From NCBI RefSeq assembly GCF_000821305.1, contig NZ_CCXK01000013.1, positions 62,001 through 126,000 of the forward strand: DNA of 64,000 bases. Reading direction: 5' to 3'. The notes under the pieces were generated by a model. That model had not been told where the DNA came from. It saw only the letters and a list, made by a program, of their open reading frames with translations, and made no database searches. The translations under genes were made by a program, and so were the position numbers. The DNA is from Clostridium culturomicium. GTDB taxonomy: Bacteria > Bacillota > Clostridia > Clostridiales > Clostridiaceae. This document shows positions 26,360 to 34,856 of this stretch, piece by piece (position 1 is the first letter of the stretch; every line of letters starts with the position of its first letter).

Positions 26360-27592
26360 ATGAGGTCTGATATATTAGAGTTTTATAAGGCCCAGATTGA
26401 AGATGACTTTGTTCCTTATTGGAAAAAGTTTGAAGATTCTGAAAACGGTGGGATATTAAATTGTATAAATAATTATGGTGATAAAAAAATCAGTGATAAT
26501 AAATTTATTTGGTCACAAGGAAGATATTTGTTTATTTTAGGTAAGCTGTATGAGCTTGAAAAGAATAAGCTACTTGAGAATATAAATTCTAAGCATATCA
26601 GGGCTCATATGGATAAAACCTACAACTTTATAAGTAAGTACGGCATTTATGATGATAAATGCTGTTACCTGGTAGATTATAAGGGTAATAAATTAATTGA
26701 TGAAAAAACAGGGAGATATGATGCAAGCATTTTTGCAGATTGCTTTGCTGTTATAGGTATGGCACAATATGCTAACATTATAGAATCTAGGGAAGCGGCT
26801 TTAGAAGCTTATAGATTGTATAAAAGTGTAGTAAAAAGAATAGGTGAAAATAATTATCTAACAGAGCCATATCCTATTCCAGATGGGTATAAAGTTCATT
26901 CTATACCTATGATTTTAATAAATACAACTTACGAAATTATTAGAATGTTGAAAAAAATAGGTTTTGATTTTGAAGATGAGATTCAGTTTGGCCTTTCTCA
27001 AATTGATACTATAATGACGGTATTTTATGATGATGGATTGATAAGAGAACATGTATCTACAAGTGAAAACTATGAAACAAGACTTCTTGATAGACATATA
27101 AATCCTGGACATACACTAGAAGACTTATGGTTTATTATTGAGTTTTTAAAAGACTATGATGATGTAGAGCCATACCTTGAAAAGATTATATACATTGCAA
27201 AGAAAACCTTTGATTTAGGGTGGGACAAAGAGTATGGTGGTTTATTAAGATTTGTAGATAAGGAAGGTGGTGTACCAAAGGGTGAGTACAATGGCAGCGA
27301 TTATGAAAAGCTAATTCTTGATACTAATGACATGAAACTTTGGTGGCCTCACTCTGAAATATTATATTTATTCTTATTTTTATATGAGTTAAGTGGCGAT
27401 GAGGAAATGATGACTTATTATGAAAAGGCATCAAATTATGTATTTGATACATTCCCTAATAAGGAAATTGGGGAATGGATTCAAATAAGAAAAAGAGATG
27501 GTTCACCAGAGGATAAGCTTGTAGCATTGCCGGTTAAAGACCCATTCCATATATTACGTAATTACATTAAAATTGTAGAGCTTGGTAAATAG
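26360..27592 (+). CDS. N-acylglucosamine 2-epimerase (AGE/RnBP) family protein
   Basis: The 410-aa protein is an (alpha/alpha)6-barrel of the AGE family. Recognisable parts are WSQGRYLFILGKLYE, HINPGHTLEDLWFIIEFLK (catalytic-type His) and LWWPHSEILYLFLFLYELSG, ending GEWIQIRKRDGSP. Family members interconvert N-acetylglucosamine and N-acetylmannosamine or epimerise other sugars without phosphate. It lies 22 bases behind the symporter gene, consistent with acting on the imported sugar. Confidence 0.85.
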   Translation: MRSDILEFYKAQIEDDFVPYWKKFEDSENGGILNCINNYGDKKISDNKFIWSQGRYLFILGKLYELEKNKLLENINSKHIRAHMDKTYNFISKYGIYDDKCCYLVDYKGNKLIDEKTGRYDASIFADCFAVIGMAQYANIIESREAALEAYRLYKSVVKRIGENNYLTEPYPIPDGYKVHSIPMILINTTYEIIRMLKKIGFDFEDEIQFGLSQIDTIMTVFYDDGLIREHVSTSENYETRLLDRHINPGHTLEDLWFIIEFLKDYDDVEPYLEKIIYIAKKTFDLGWDKEYGGLLRFVDKEGGVPKGEYNGSDYEKLILDTNDMKLWWPHSEILYLFLFLYELSGDEEMMTYYEKASNYVFDTFPNKEIGEWIQIRKRDGSPEDKLVALPVKDPFHILRNYIKIVELGK

Positions 27593-27603
27593 GAGAGTTA
27601 CAA

Positions 27604-28857
27604 ATGAAATTAGGGGTTGGAAAGATAAAAATAACACCGGAATGTAAGGTAAGACTTTGTGGATATGCTACTAGGGCAGAGACACTTACGGGTGTTAAAG
27701 AAGATATTTATGTTCGAGTTCAGATTCATGAAGATAAAGGTAATAGAATAGTTTTTATTTATGCTGATTTACTTTGGTGGGGCTCTGATTTTGTCTTTGA
27801 AATGAAGAAACAGATTAAAGAAATCTTTGGATTTTCTACCTATGAAGTATTTATGGTAGCATCTCATAATCATTCAGGTCCTCCAACAAGTAATAGATTT
27901 ACTGCTACATTGGAAACTTTTGAGCCTAAATATTGTGAATTCTTAAAAGTTCAGGTGTTAGAGTGTATAAGAGAGGCTATGGGTAATATGGAAGAAGTTC
28001 ATCCAAGGCTTTATAAAGGAACATCAGAGCTAAATGTGTTTAGAAGAGTTATTGAAGATGGAAAGGTTAAAATGGCACCTAACTATGAGGTGGAAGCTGA
28101 TAGAGTATTAACTCTTGTTGGGTTTTATAGACCAGATGAAACTCTTAAGGCTACATTAATTCATTATCCCTGTCATGCTAATTTATCAGATGAGAACTTT
28201 ATTCAACCAGATTATCCAGGAATAGCTTTAAGACTATTAGACGAAAAGTTTGAAGGAAGTAACTCATTATTTTTACAAGGATGTACGGCAGATTTAAGAC
28301 CTAATTCCGTATTAGGCAAAAAGTTTGTTCCATGTAATTATGATAGGGTTAAAGATTTTGCAGTTAGCTTCTATGAAGATTGTTGCAAGATATTAGATGA
28401 TGAAGGTGTAGAGATAGATGTGAACTTAGATTCAAAGGTGAAAGAAGTTCCTCTTTATATGGAAAATTTAAAGGATATATCAAGCATAGAAGAAATGAAA
28501 GATTCCAATGATAAAGTTGAAAGAGAATGGGCTGAAAAAGTTCTAGAAGTTGAAAATAGAGATTTTGAAGTTTTAGAAATTGGAATGATTGATTATGCTA
28601 AGGAAATTTCATTTCTAACTTATAATTGTGAACTATCACAGTACTATGCTTTATTTGCAAAGGAATTAGATGCTTCTGCAATTTCGGTATCATACACTAA
28701 TGGAATGATAGGGTATGTTTGCACTAAGCAACAGATATTAGAGGGTGGTTATGAACCAGAGGGCTCTGCATTATATTTTGCTTTATCAGGAACATATAAA
28801 CCAAATATAGAAGAAATAATTAGGAAAGCTATAAAAGAATTAGTAGAGGAGAGATAG
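27604..28857 (+). CDS. Neutral/alkaline ceramidase-like amidohydrolase
   Basis: The 417-aa protein opens with GVGKIKITPECKVRLCGYAT and continues with FMVASHNHSGPPTS and LIHYPCHANLS, the landmarks of the neutral/alkaline non-lysosomal ceramidase N-terminal domain, a zinc-dependent amidase fold. There is no signal peptide, so it is cytoplasmic and cannot meet extracellular ceramide. In an amino-sugar operon its likely reaction is cleavage of an N-acyl or other amide bond on an imported sugar derivative (inference). Start and stop abut the neighbours (11 and 3 bases), so it is part of the same transcript. Confidence 0.8.
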   Translation: MKLGVGKIKITPECKVRLCGYATRAETLTGVKEDIYVRVQIHEDKGNRIVFIYADLLWWGSDFVFEMKKQIKEIFGFSTYEVFMVASHNHSGPPTSNRFTATLETFEPKYCEFLKVQVLECIREAMGNMEEVHPRLYKGTSELNVFRRVIEDGKVKMAPNYEVEADRVLTLVGFYRPDETLKATLIHYPCHANLSDENFIQPDYPGIALRLLDEKFEGSNSLFLQGCTADLRPNSVLGKKFVPCNYDRVKDFAVSFYEDCCKILDDEGVEIDVNLDSKVKEVPLYMENLKDISSIEEMKDSNDKVEREWAEKVLEVENRDFEVLEIGMIDYAKEISFLTYNCELSQYYALFAKELDASAISVSYTNGMIGYVCTKQQILEGGYEPEGSALYFALSGTYKPNIEEIIRKAIKELVEER

Positions 28858-28860
28858 ATC

Positions 28861-29622
28861 ATGAAACAAGGATTAGTTATGGAAAGTTATTATAAAGAGG
28901 TTGTTGGCATCATTGATGATATCCATGTTAATGAAAAAGAGCGTATATTAACAGTTGCTAAAGTAATTGCTGAGCATGTTAAGAAGGATAAACTAGTATA
29001 TATTTGGGGACCAGGTGGGCATTCTAATTTAGCTGCTATGGAGATTTTCTTTAGGGCAGGAGGACTTATGCATGTTAATGCTATTTTAAATACAGAAACA
29101 ATGCTAAGTGGTGGTGCTTTAAAATCTATGCAGGTTGAAAGGCTTCCTGGCTATGGAAAAATAATAATCAACGATTATGGAATTGGTGAAGGAGATCTTA
29201 TAATTGTTGTTAATGCTTATGGAATAAATTCAGCAACTATAGATGCTGCTTTAGAAGCTAAAGCTAAGGGGGCAACAGTTATTGGAATAAGTTCCCATGA
29301 ACATGCTAATAACTCTCCAGCTAACCATGTTGCTCGTCATCCATCAAAACTAAATCTTCATGATATAGTAGATTATACAATTGACTGTAAAGTAAAAGTG
29401 GGAGATGCAGTAATTAAGCTTCCAGATTTCGAGCAGAAAATAGGAGCTTTAAGTACCTTTGCAAATGCATACGTATTAAATTGTGTAGTAATTGAAGCAA
29501 TTAATATGTTAGTAGATGAAGGAATTAAACCACCAGTTTGGATGAGTGGCAATGCTGAGGGTGGAGATGCATGGAATAATCAATTTATCAGTCGTTTTAA
29601 AAATGAAATAAGAGGATTATAA
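28861..29622 (+). CDS. SIS-domain phosphosugar-binding protein
   Basis: The 253-aa protein has a SIS (sugar isomerase) fold: VYIWGPGGHSNLAAMEIFFR forms the first nucleotide-like loop, and GDLIIVVNAYGINSATIDAA followed by ATVIGISSHEHA the second. It resembles the UPF0309-type SIS proteins found in sugar operons. SIS domains bind phosphosugars as isomerases, etherases or regulators. No separate HTH is present, so an enzyme is more likely than a regulator. It could generate the phosphosugar pool that NagA then uses. Confidence 0.8.
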   Translation: MKQGLVMESYYKEVVGIIDDIHVNEKERILTVAKVIAEHVKKDKLVYIWGPGGHSNLAAMEIFFRAGGLMHVNAILNTETMLSGGALKSMQVERLPGYGKIIINDYGIGEGDLIIVVNAYGINSATIDAALEAKAKGATVIGISSHEHANNSPANHVARHPSKLNLHDIVDYTIDCKVKVGDAVIKLPDFEQKIGALSTFANAYVLNCVVIEAINMLVDEGIKPPVWMSGNAEGGDAWNNQFISRFKNEIRGL

Positions 29623-29623
29623 G

Positions 29624-30802
29624 ATGAAAAAGGTATTATTCAAAAATGCTAGAATAGTTTTACCTAATGAAATATCATTGGGAGAGGTTTTAGTTGTTGA
29701 TGATAAAATTGAAAAGGTAGTTCTAAATGAAGCCATTAATGATAGCGTTGATGAAGTTATAGATGTTGAAGGAAAGTATTTATCTCCAGGATTTATAGAT
29801 GTTCATACTCATGGTGCGGGAAATGCAGATTTTATGGATGGTGATTTAGAGAGTATATACTTAGCTTGTAAAACTCATATGAATTATGGTACTACATCTA
29901 TAGTCCCAACAACAATTACAAGTACTAAGGAATCACTTATAAATTTTGTTAAGTTATTTAATAAATTAGATTTAAATAAAGAGGGATTACCTAATATATT
30001 AGGATTACACCTAGAAGGACCTTATTTTGCAGCGTCACAAGCGGGAGCTCAAGACCCTAGATATTTAAGAAATCCTTCAAAGGAAGAATATGAAGAAGTT
30101 CTAAAAAGCACAGACCGTATTATTCGTTGGTCTTTTGCCATTGAATTAGATGGGTCTAAAGAGTTTCTTAAGACTTTGAAAGAACATGGAATTATATCTT
30201 CTTTAGCTCATTCTGATGCTACATGTGAAGAGGTTTTTGAAGCCTATGATAATGGATTATCAGCATTAACCCATTTCTATTCTGCTATGTCAGGAGTGAA
30301 AAGAATAAATGCTTATAGAGTAGCTGGAGCTATAGAAGCTGGATATTTAAATGATGACTTATTTGTAGAAGTAATAGCGGATGGAAAGCATCTACCAAAG
30401 GAACTATTACAACTTATTTATAAAATTAAAGGTTCAGAACGAATATGTCTCGTAACAGACTCCATGAGAGCAGCAGGAATGTCTGATGGAGAGTACATCT
30501 TAGGGGCTAAGACGACAGGTATGAAGGTACTTGTAGAGGACAATGTAGCGAAATTACTTGACCGTACTGCTTTCGCTGGAAGTGTAGCAACAACTAATAG
30601 GTTAGTAAGGGTGTTTAGAGAAAGTACTAATGCGCCTCTTCATGAAGTTGTAAAAATGATGTCACTAACTCCAGCAAATCTTCTTAAAATTGAATCATGT
30701 AAAGGGTCAATTGAAGAAAATAAAGATGCTGACCTAATTATATTTGATGAAGATATTAATGTAAGCTTAGTTATGGTTATGGGAAAAATATATATAAGAT
30801 AA
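29624..30802 (+). CDS. nagA: N-acetylglucosamine-6-phosphate deacetylase
   Basis: The 392-aa amidohydrolase has SPGFIDVHTHGAG (HxH), LHLEGPYF with the metal-ligand Glu, SLAHSDATCEE, a THFYSAMSGV variant of the usual THLFNAM motif, IADGKHLP and the catalytic LVTDSMRAAG. It removes acetate from GlcNAc-6-phosphate to give GlcN-6-phosphate, the substrate of NagB. The start codon lies one base after the previous stop, so translation is coupled. It is the last gene before the terminator. Confidence 0.9.
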   Translation: MKKVLFKNARIVLPNEISLGEVLVVDDKIEKVVLNEAINDSVDEVIDVEGKYLSPGFIDVHTHGAGNADFMDGDLESIYLACKTHMNYGTTSIVPTTITSTKESLINFVKLFNKLDLNKEGLPNILGLHLEGPYFAASQAGAQDPRYLRNPSKEEYEEVLKSTDRIIRWSFAIELDGSKEFLKTLKEHGIISSLAHSDATCEEVFEAYDNGLSALTHFYSAMSGVKRINAYRVAGAIEAGYLNDDLFVEVIADGKHLPKELLQLIYKIKGSERICLVTDSMRAAGMSDGEYILGAKTTGMKVLVEDNVAKLLDRTAFAGSVATTNRLVRVFRESTNAPLHEVVKMMSLTPANLLKIESCKGSIEENKDADLIIFDEDINVSLVMVMGKIYIR

Positions 30803-30806
30803 ATGG

Positions 30807-30850
30807 CACCCAAGTAGAATAATTACGTATTTTACTTGGGTGTTATTATT
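30807..30850 (+). terminator. Terminator of the amino-sugar operon
   Basis: CACCCAAGTA (30807-30816) pairs with TACTTGGGTG (30833-30842), followed by TTATTATTTT. The remaining gap to 31156 shows no gene. Confidence 0.85.
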
Positions 30851-31156
30851 TTAATGTAGAAATATTTCTTTATAAAGAGAGTGTATATTTGATAAAGGGT
30901 AGCACTTAAGGAATGTTTAGATGAGGCATTATATTTATAAAATGTAGTAGGGTTTTCTAAACCATAATTATTGGTTGAAAGTGTTAGTTTGGCACTAGAG
31001 TCATATTTTTTCAATAAAAACTAGCTTATAAGTTTTCTAAAATATTTTGGAAAATACAACCAACAAATAGTTCGACAAAAATCACTATAATAAATATGTT
31101 ATACTAACAAGGCATTATAAAAGGTTAATTAATATACATCAGGGGGACACATAATT

Positions 31157-31651
31157 ATGGGAGTGGTATTTGACTTAAGAGAAGAATACATAAAGAGTAT
31201 TGAAAAGAAAGCATTTGAAAAGTTAAGAGCTTTTCCGATAGATGAAACAGGGCGGGTTTATGCTATCCCAACCAATGCAACAAACACTTTTAACATTGAT
31301 GAAGCCTTTAAGAAGGCAATGTTTCTAAGAGATAATGAAGTCATTGAGGCAATAAAGAATTTTAAGATTAATTTTAGAGATAATATAGTGGTAGCTATTA
31401 ATGACTGGGATGAAGAGGGAAATATGACCTTATTTCTTACTAATGGACCTAATCCTTCGCCAGGATCTTTGAATATAACAGTGCACAGTGAAATAGATCA
31501 TGATGATAGAGAAATGATTATTAATATGATTGCTTATTATCAAAAGCACAATGAAGTTACAGTTATATTCTTAATTAATTACCCCTTTGAGCAGATTGAA
31601 GAGATGGTTAAGAGTGATGAAGACTATTATATTCCAGAACTTTTGAGATAA
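31157..31651 (+). CDS. Hypothetical protein
   Basis: This is a soluble, acidic protein of 164 aa with AGGGGGA upstream of its ATG. I do not recognise a family. The middle region (NIVVAINDWDEEGNMTLFLT, then NGPNPSPGSLNITVHSE) looks like an alpha/beta domain, and a C-terminal stretch (VTVIFLINYPFEQIEEM) looks like a buried strand and helix. There is no signal peptide or membrane helix. It appears monocistronic; coding is supported by length, ribosome site and amino acid composition. Confidence 0.6.
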   Translation: MGVVFDLREEYIKSIEKKAFEKLRAFPIDETGRVYAIPTNATNTFNIDEAFKKAMFLRDNEVIEAIKNFKINFRDNIVVAINDWDEEGNMTLFLTNGPNPSPGSLNITVHSEIDHDDREMIINMIAYYQKHNEVTVIFLINYPFEQIEEMVKSDEDYYIPELLR

Positions 31652-31860
31652 ATAAGATTTATAAATTGGGGAGTTGAAAGGTAGTAAATAAACTTTTCAG
31701 CTCTATTTTCGTATGCAAGAATAAAAAGAAAAGAATTAACGGAAGTATTAGAAGTTTGTGAGTGTGAAATAATATTGTTGCAAAGTGTCTAAATATTATT
31801 TAAATTATATATAATGAAACTCATTTAAGACGAATTTAAAGGCGAGCTCTACTAAGTAAG

Positions 31861-31990
31861 TTCTACTTACAAAATCAAAGATTCTGAGAGTCACTTAAGT
31901 TTACATATACCAAATCAAAGATGCACACTGTGAAAGTTCCACTAACCAAATCAAGATTTGGAGTGTCACTTTTGGAGGTTCACTTAAGGA
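31861..31990. repeat. Cluster of about three to four degenerate hairpin repeats (family shared with 46771)
   Basis: Units of about 37-41 bases share the core CCAAATCAAAGATTTGG (an inverted repeat around AAA) and an edge resembling TCACTTAAG. Cores lie at 31872, 31911 and 31946. The units are degenerate and non-coding. The same core and edge recur at 46788 and 46825. Confidence 0.65.
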
Positions 31991-32027
31991 AAACTAAAAA
32001 GTAGTATTAATAAAAGAGGTGAAAACT

Positions 32028-32729
32028 ATGAAAAATTCTAAAGTAAAATATGTACCGGAATTAACATCAGCGTTAAGAAGCCATTATGTACCAGTACCTA
32101 ATGTTATTGCAAATGCATCAGGTATAAGAGTGTTTGGGAAAAGACTTAAGTCTTTTATTTTTACAACGGATGTTGCCATCATTAAAAATACAAATGCTGA
32201 TGCTGTGATAGCTGTATATCCATTCACACCACAGCCAACAATTACACAAGCTATATTATCGGTTTCAGATATACCAGTTTTATGTGGTGTTGGTGGTGGA
32301 TTAACTCATGGAACTAGGTCGGCAAACATTGCACTGCATGCTGAGTTTCAAGGAGCAATAGGAGCCATACTTAACTCACCGGCCCCTGATGAAACTATAA
32401 GATTCGTGAAGGATTCAATTGATATTCCTGTAATTGTAACGGTGGTATCTGAGCTTACGGATATTCAAAGTAAGATTGATGCAGGAGCAGATATATTAAA
32501 TGTAAGTGGTGGAGCAAATACGGCAAATATTGTTCGCAAGATAAGAGAGAAATTTCCACTGATACCTATAATCGCTACAGGTGGACCAACGGACGAATCA
32601 ATTTTAGAAACAATTGAAGCTGGTGCTAATGGAATTACTTTTACACCACCTACAAATGCACAGTTATTTAAACATAAAATGCATGAGTATAGAGAAATTG
32701 AAAATAAGAAGTATGAGAATCAGTTATAA
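32028..32729 (+). CDS. Uncharacterised TIM-barrel-like protein
   Basis: The 233-aa protein starts at ATG 32028 (AGAGGTG upstream; an in-frame GTG at 32019 overlaps that site). It looks like a half-to-complete TIM barrel: SADAVIAV-type strand text (NADAVIAVYPFTPQP), IPVLCGVGGGLTHGTRSA, IDIPVIVTVVSELTDIQ, GADILNVSGGANTANIV and PIIATGGPTDESILETIEAG, the last two resembling phosphate-binding strands of (beta/alpha)8 enzymes. I do not recognise the specific family and assign no reaction. No genes share its transcript. Confidence 0.65.
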   Translation: MKNSKVKYVPELTSALRSHYVPVPNVIANASGIRVFGKRLKSFIFTTDVAIIKNTNADAVIAVYPFTPQPTITQAILSVSDIPVLCGVGGGLTHGTRSANIALHAEFQGAIGAILNSPAPDETIRFVKDSIDIPVIVTVVSELTDIQSKIDAGADILNVSGGANTANIVRKIREKFPLIPIIATGGPTDESILETIEAGANGITFTPPTNAQLFKHKMHEYREIENKKYENQL

Positions 32730-32885
32730 AATTTAGAGCTGCAAGAGTCTGAATTTTTAAGGCGAAGAAGCGTATTTTTAATAAAGATTTAATCAAAAAA
32801 AGAATAAAAATTTAGTCAAAACAACGGTTTGATCCATGAGTTTACTGGATATTTTAAAAATAATTTATAAATTTTAGAAAAGGTG

Positions 32886-33034
32886 TTGCATCTTGGTGAA
32901 ATACGTGTTATTATAAGAGAGTAGCAAAGATGCTAACAAATAAATTAAAGATTTAAGTTCAATTAGATAAATAGTTTCTCGTGAATTAGAAAATATTATA
33001 TCCAGTTTAGACCTTAAGTTCAGGAGGAATTATT
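32886..33034 (+). promoter_or_regulatory. Promoter and conserved leader of zinc-ribbon gene copy 1
   Basis: TTGCAT (32886-32891) and TATTAT (32909-32914) are 17 bases apart. The transcribed leader of about 115 bases contains TAGCA-AAGA-TGCTA and TTTCT-N8-AGAAA hairpins, the block AATTAGATAAATA, and ends CAGGAGGAATTATT before the ATG. The same elements recur before 40311, 55793 and 57329. Confidence 0.8.
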
Positions 33035-33190
33035 ATGACAGATAAAACAATAACATGTAGAGATTGCGGAAGCGAGTTTGTATTTACAGTAGGAGAGCAA
33101 GAGTTCTACAAAGAAAAAGGATTCGATAACGAGCCTACAAGATGTGCAGATTGCAGAAGAGCAAGAAAACAACAAAATAATAGAAGATAA
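33035..33190 (+). CDS. Small zinc-ribbon protein, copy 1
   Basis: This is a 51-aa protein with two CxxC knuckles (CRDC near residues 8-11 and CADC near 37-40) linked by VFTVGEQEFYKEKGF and ending in a basic tail CRRARKQQNNRR. It matches the small zinc-ribbon domain family (zf-trcl type as I remember it), whose function is unknown. The basic tail suggests nucleic acid or ribosome binding (inference). Its coding DNA is almost identical to copy 2. The strong ribosome site and compact terminator indicate high expression. Confidence 0.9.
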   Translation: MTDKTITCRDCGSEFVFTVGEQEFYKEKGFDNEPTRCADCRRARKQQNNRR

Positions 33191-33203
33191 TTTTAGAATT
33201 TAT

Positions 33204-33234
33204 AGTCTGTAGTGAAAACTACAGACTTTTTTTA
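33204..33234 (+). terminator. Terminator of zinc-ribbon copy 1
   Basis: AGTCTGTAGT (33204-33213) pairs with ACTACAGACT (33218-33227) around GAAA, followed by seven T residues. All four copies end in a hairpin of this design. Confidence 0.92.
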
Positions 33235-33386
33235 TACCCAGATACTCTTTCAATTGTTCTGGTAACATCTTAAAACAATATATTAAAAATACACTACTAA
33301 AAAGCAGAAAAGAGCTTTTACGGTATTTACACAAAAGTGCACAACCGTAAAGGCTCTTTCTATAATTCTGCGTTATTTATTTTTGC

Positions 33387-33953
33387 TTAATTTGCTTCAG
33401 GAACCGGAACATAGTGCTTTCTAGCACTTGTACGCAATACTATACTTTCTGGATCGACAAGCAACTCAATTTTGTCACTCTTAAGCTCAGGAATTTCTCC
33501 AACAGTGAGAATAGTACCTTCCGCCATTCCATCAAGGTCAATAGTTATTGTATCAATCATATCTTCAGGTAAAGAAGCATATGGGATTTCAAACTGCATT
33601 TGATCTAGTACCCCTTTGACTTTATCCTCATTAACAAGAATAAGGTGAATTATACTGTTTACTTTTTCGTCTGCCACTAAGGCTTGGAAGCTGATGTGTA
33701 AAATATCATTATTAACTGCATCTAAGGATTTTTCCTTAATTTGCACTGGTATTGTTTGGCCTTCAATATTCAGCATAAGTTTACTACCTTCACGTTTCAG
33801 TCGAACCAGTTTACGTGCAGTAGTTTCATCCATTTGAATTGAGATTGAATCAGGAAAAGATTTACCGGATACACTTCCTGGAATTATTCCTAGTCGTCTC
33901 ATCTTTTTTGCCTTTAAATTAAAATCACGTTTTTGAACATTAATGTTTTCCAT
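33387..33953 (-). CDS. 50S ribosomal protein L25 / general stress protein Ctc
   Basis: The 188-aa protein has the L25 N-terminal domain (5S rRNA binding) and the C-terminal TL5/Ctc domain (DMIDTITIDLDGMAEGTI, SIVLRTSARK). L25/Ctc binds 5S rRNA at the central protuberance and is stress-induced in Bacillus. The RKxGxIPGVxYG motif appears as MRRLGIIPGSVSGKSF, so the lysine/tyrosine positions differ from the ribosomal consensus; this may be the stress-type paralogue. AGGAGG lies upstream of the start. A long leader of about 380 bases may include a terminated RNA at 34250-34340. Confidence 0.85.
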   Translation of the reverse strand: MENINVQKRDFNLKAKKMRRLGIIPGSVSGKSFPDSISIQMDETTARKLVRLKREGSKLMLNIEGQTIPVQIKEKSLDAVNNDILHISFQALVADEKVNSIIHLILVNEDKVKGVLDQMQFEIPYASLPEDMIDTITIDLDGMAEGTILTVGEIPELKSDKIELLVDPESIVLRTSARKHYVPVPEAN

Positions 33954-34249
33954 TTTGTTTCCTCCTAATAGTCTTATAATATATGCTTAATTGCAACGTC
34001 TTGCGCTGCAAAAAACAATCGATAAAAGTGAGGCTATTTATTACTAATTATCACAGTTTACCTACCCTTTCTTTAAGTAATGGTGTTGTTTTTCTCCAGT
34101 TACTTTATTTAATCAATATTAAACTCGATTTACGAATAGGTTTAAGGTAAAAGTCTGGTTATTTTAAGATGTTCCCATTGGTTGATTTTAACTTAATATT
34201 GATTATTTGGGTTATGATTACAAAAATAGTAAATATTTTCTCTAGCCTA

Positions 34250-34370
34250 TAATAAAAAAGAAGGGCTCTTCATATAGCGCGATAAGCGCAATACCAAAAG
34301 CCCTTCTTTTAAGACGGTTCTTTTTATCTTCAATTGAGTTAAGTATAACATAGTTTCAAATGAAAAGCAA
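34250..34370 (-). ncRNA. Candidate short terminated RNA or attenuated leader upstream of the L25/Ctc gene
   Basis: On the minus strand TTGCTT (34370-34365) and TATACT (34347-34342), 17 apart, form a good promoter. About 25-30 bases further on begins a large hairpin: AAAAGAAGGGCT (34310-34299) pairs with AGCCCTTCTTTT (34267-34256), enclosing a GCGC-type inner stem, and TTTTTTATT follows. The product would be about 85 bases, or the 5' end of a controlled L25 transcript. No known riboswitch was recognised. Confidence 0.45.
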
Positions 34371-34408
34371 AGATATGAATAAGAATAATAAGAATAGTAA
34401 GAAAATAA

Positions 34409-34504
34409 GCATCTTTCTCTCGTGATGATTTAATAGATCAGCTACAGTTTGAAGGCTTTACTTACGATCAAGAGGTATACGGGGTTCAAGCAAACAGATA
34501 TTAA
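34409..34504 (+). pseudogene. C-terminal remnant of an Ltp-type surface lipoprotein repeat
   Basis: A short open frame reads SFSRDDLIDQLQFEGFTYDQ and then EVYGVQANRY before a stop. This matches the LIxQLxyEGFsxxxAxYGV repeat of the Ltp-type (host cell surface-exposed) lipoproteins. A stop lies directly upstream and there is no start or ribosome site, so only this fragment survives. Confidence 0.6.
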
Positions 34505-34591
34505 TAAGTAGTTTTACTTAATTTTTAAAGTGGACTGCTCTTGCAATTCAAAGAACAATCAAAGGTTAATATATCTGCGGATTTATTATAG

Positions 34592-34630
34592 AGGTCTTAT
34601 AAGTGAAAAGCTTATGAGGCCTTTTTTAAT
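34592..34630 (+). terminator. Intrinsic terminator without an intact upstream gene
   Basis: AGGTCTTATAAG (34592-34603) pairs, with two GU pairs, with CTTATGAGGCCT (34611-34622), then TTTTT. It may have ended the gene whose remnant lies at 34409. Confidence 0.8.
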
Positions 34631-34856
34631 AGTGAGAATTATGATGTTTTTATGTAATTTCATCCAATATAATGTTCGATGGGATTTTATAAATGCAATA
34701 TGATATACTTTCTTATTGGCGACACATAATCTAGATAAATGGGGGAAGTGATAATAAGTAAAGAACATACTAATTTGTAATGGATAATAATAAAAGAGGT
34801 ATTTGAGTTTTGCTATTATAAAAGAGTAGAGTTAGAAACGGAGGTAGCTTATAAGG

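Noticed and set aside
33035..33190. Rubredoxin reading of the zinc-ribbon proteins
   Set aside because: The two CxxC pairs lack rubredoxin spacing and aromatic residues, and the basic tail points to a zinc-ribbon family.
34586..34768. Minus-strand 60-codon frame
   Set aside because: It crosses a terminator, has no family likeness or convincing ribosome site, and the region is otherwise non-coding.
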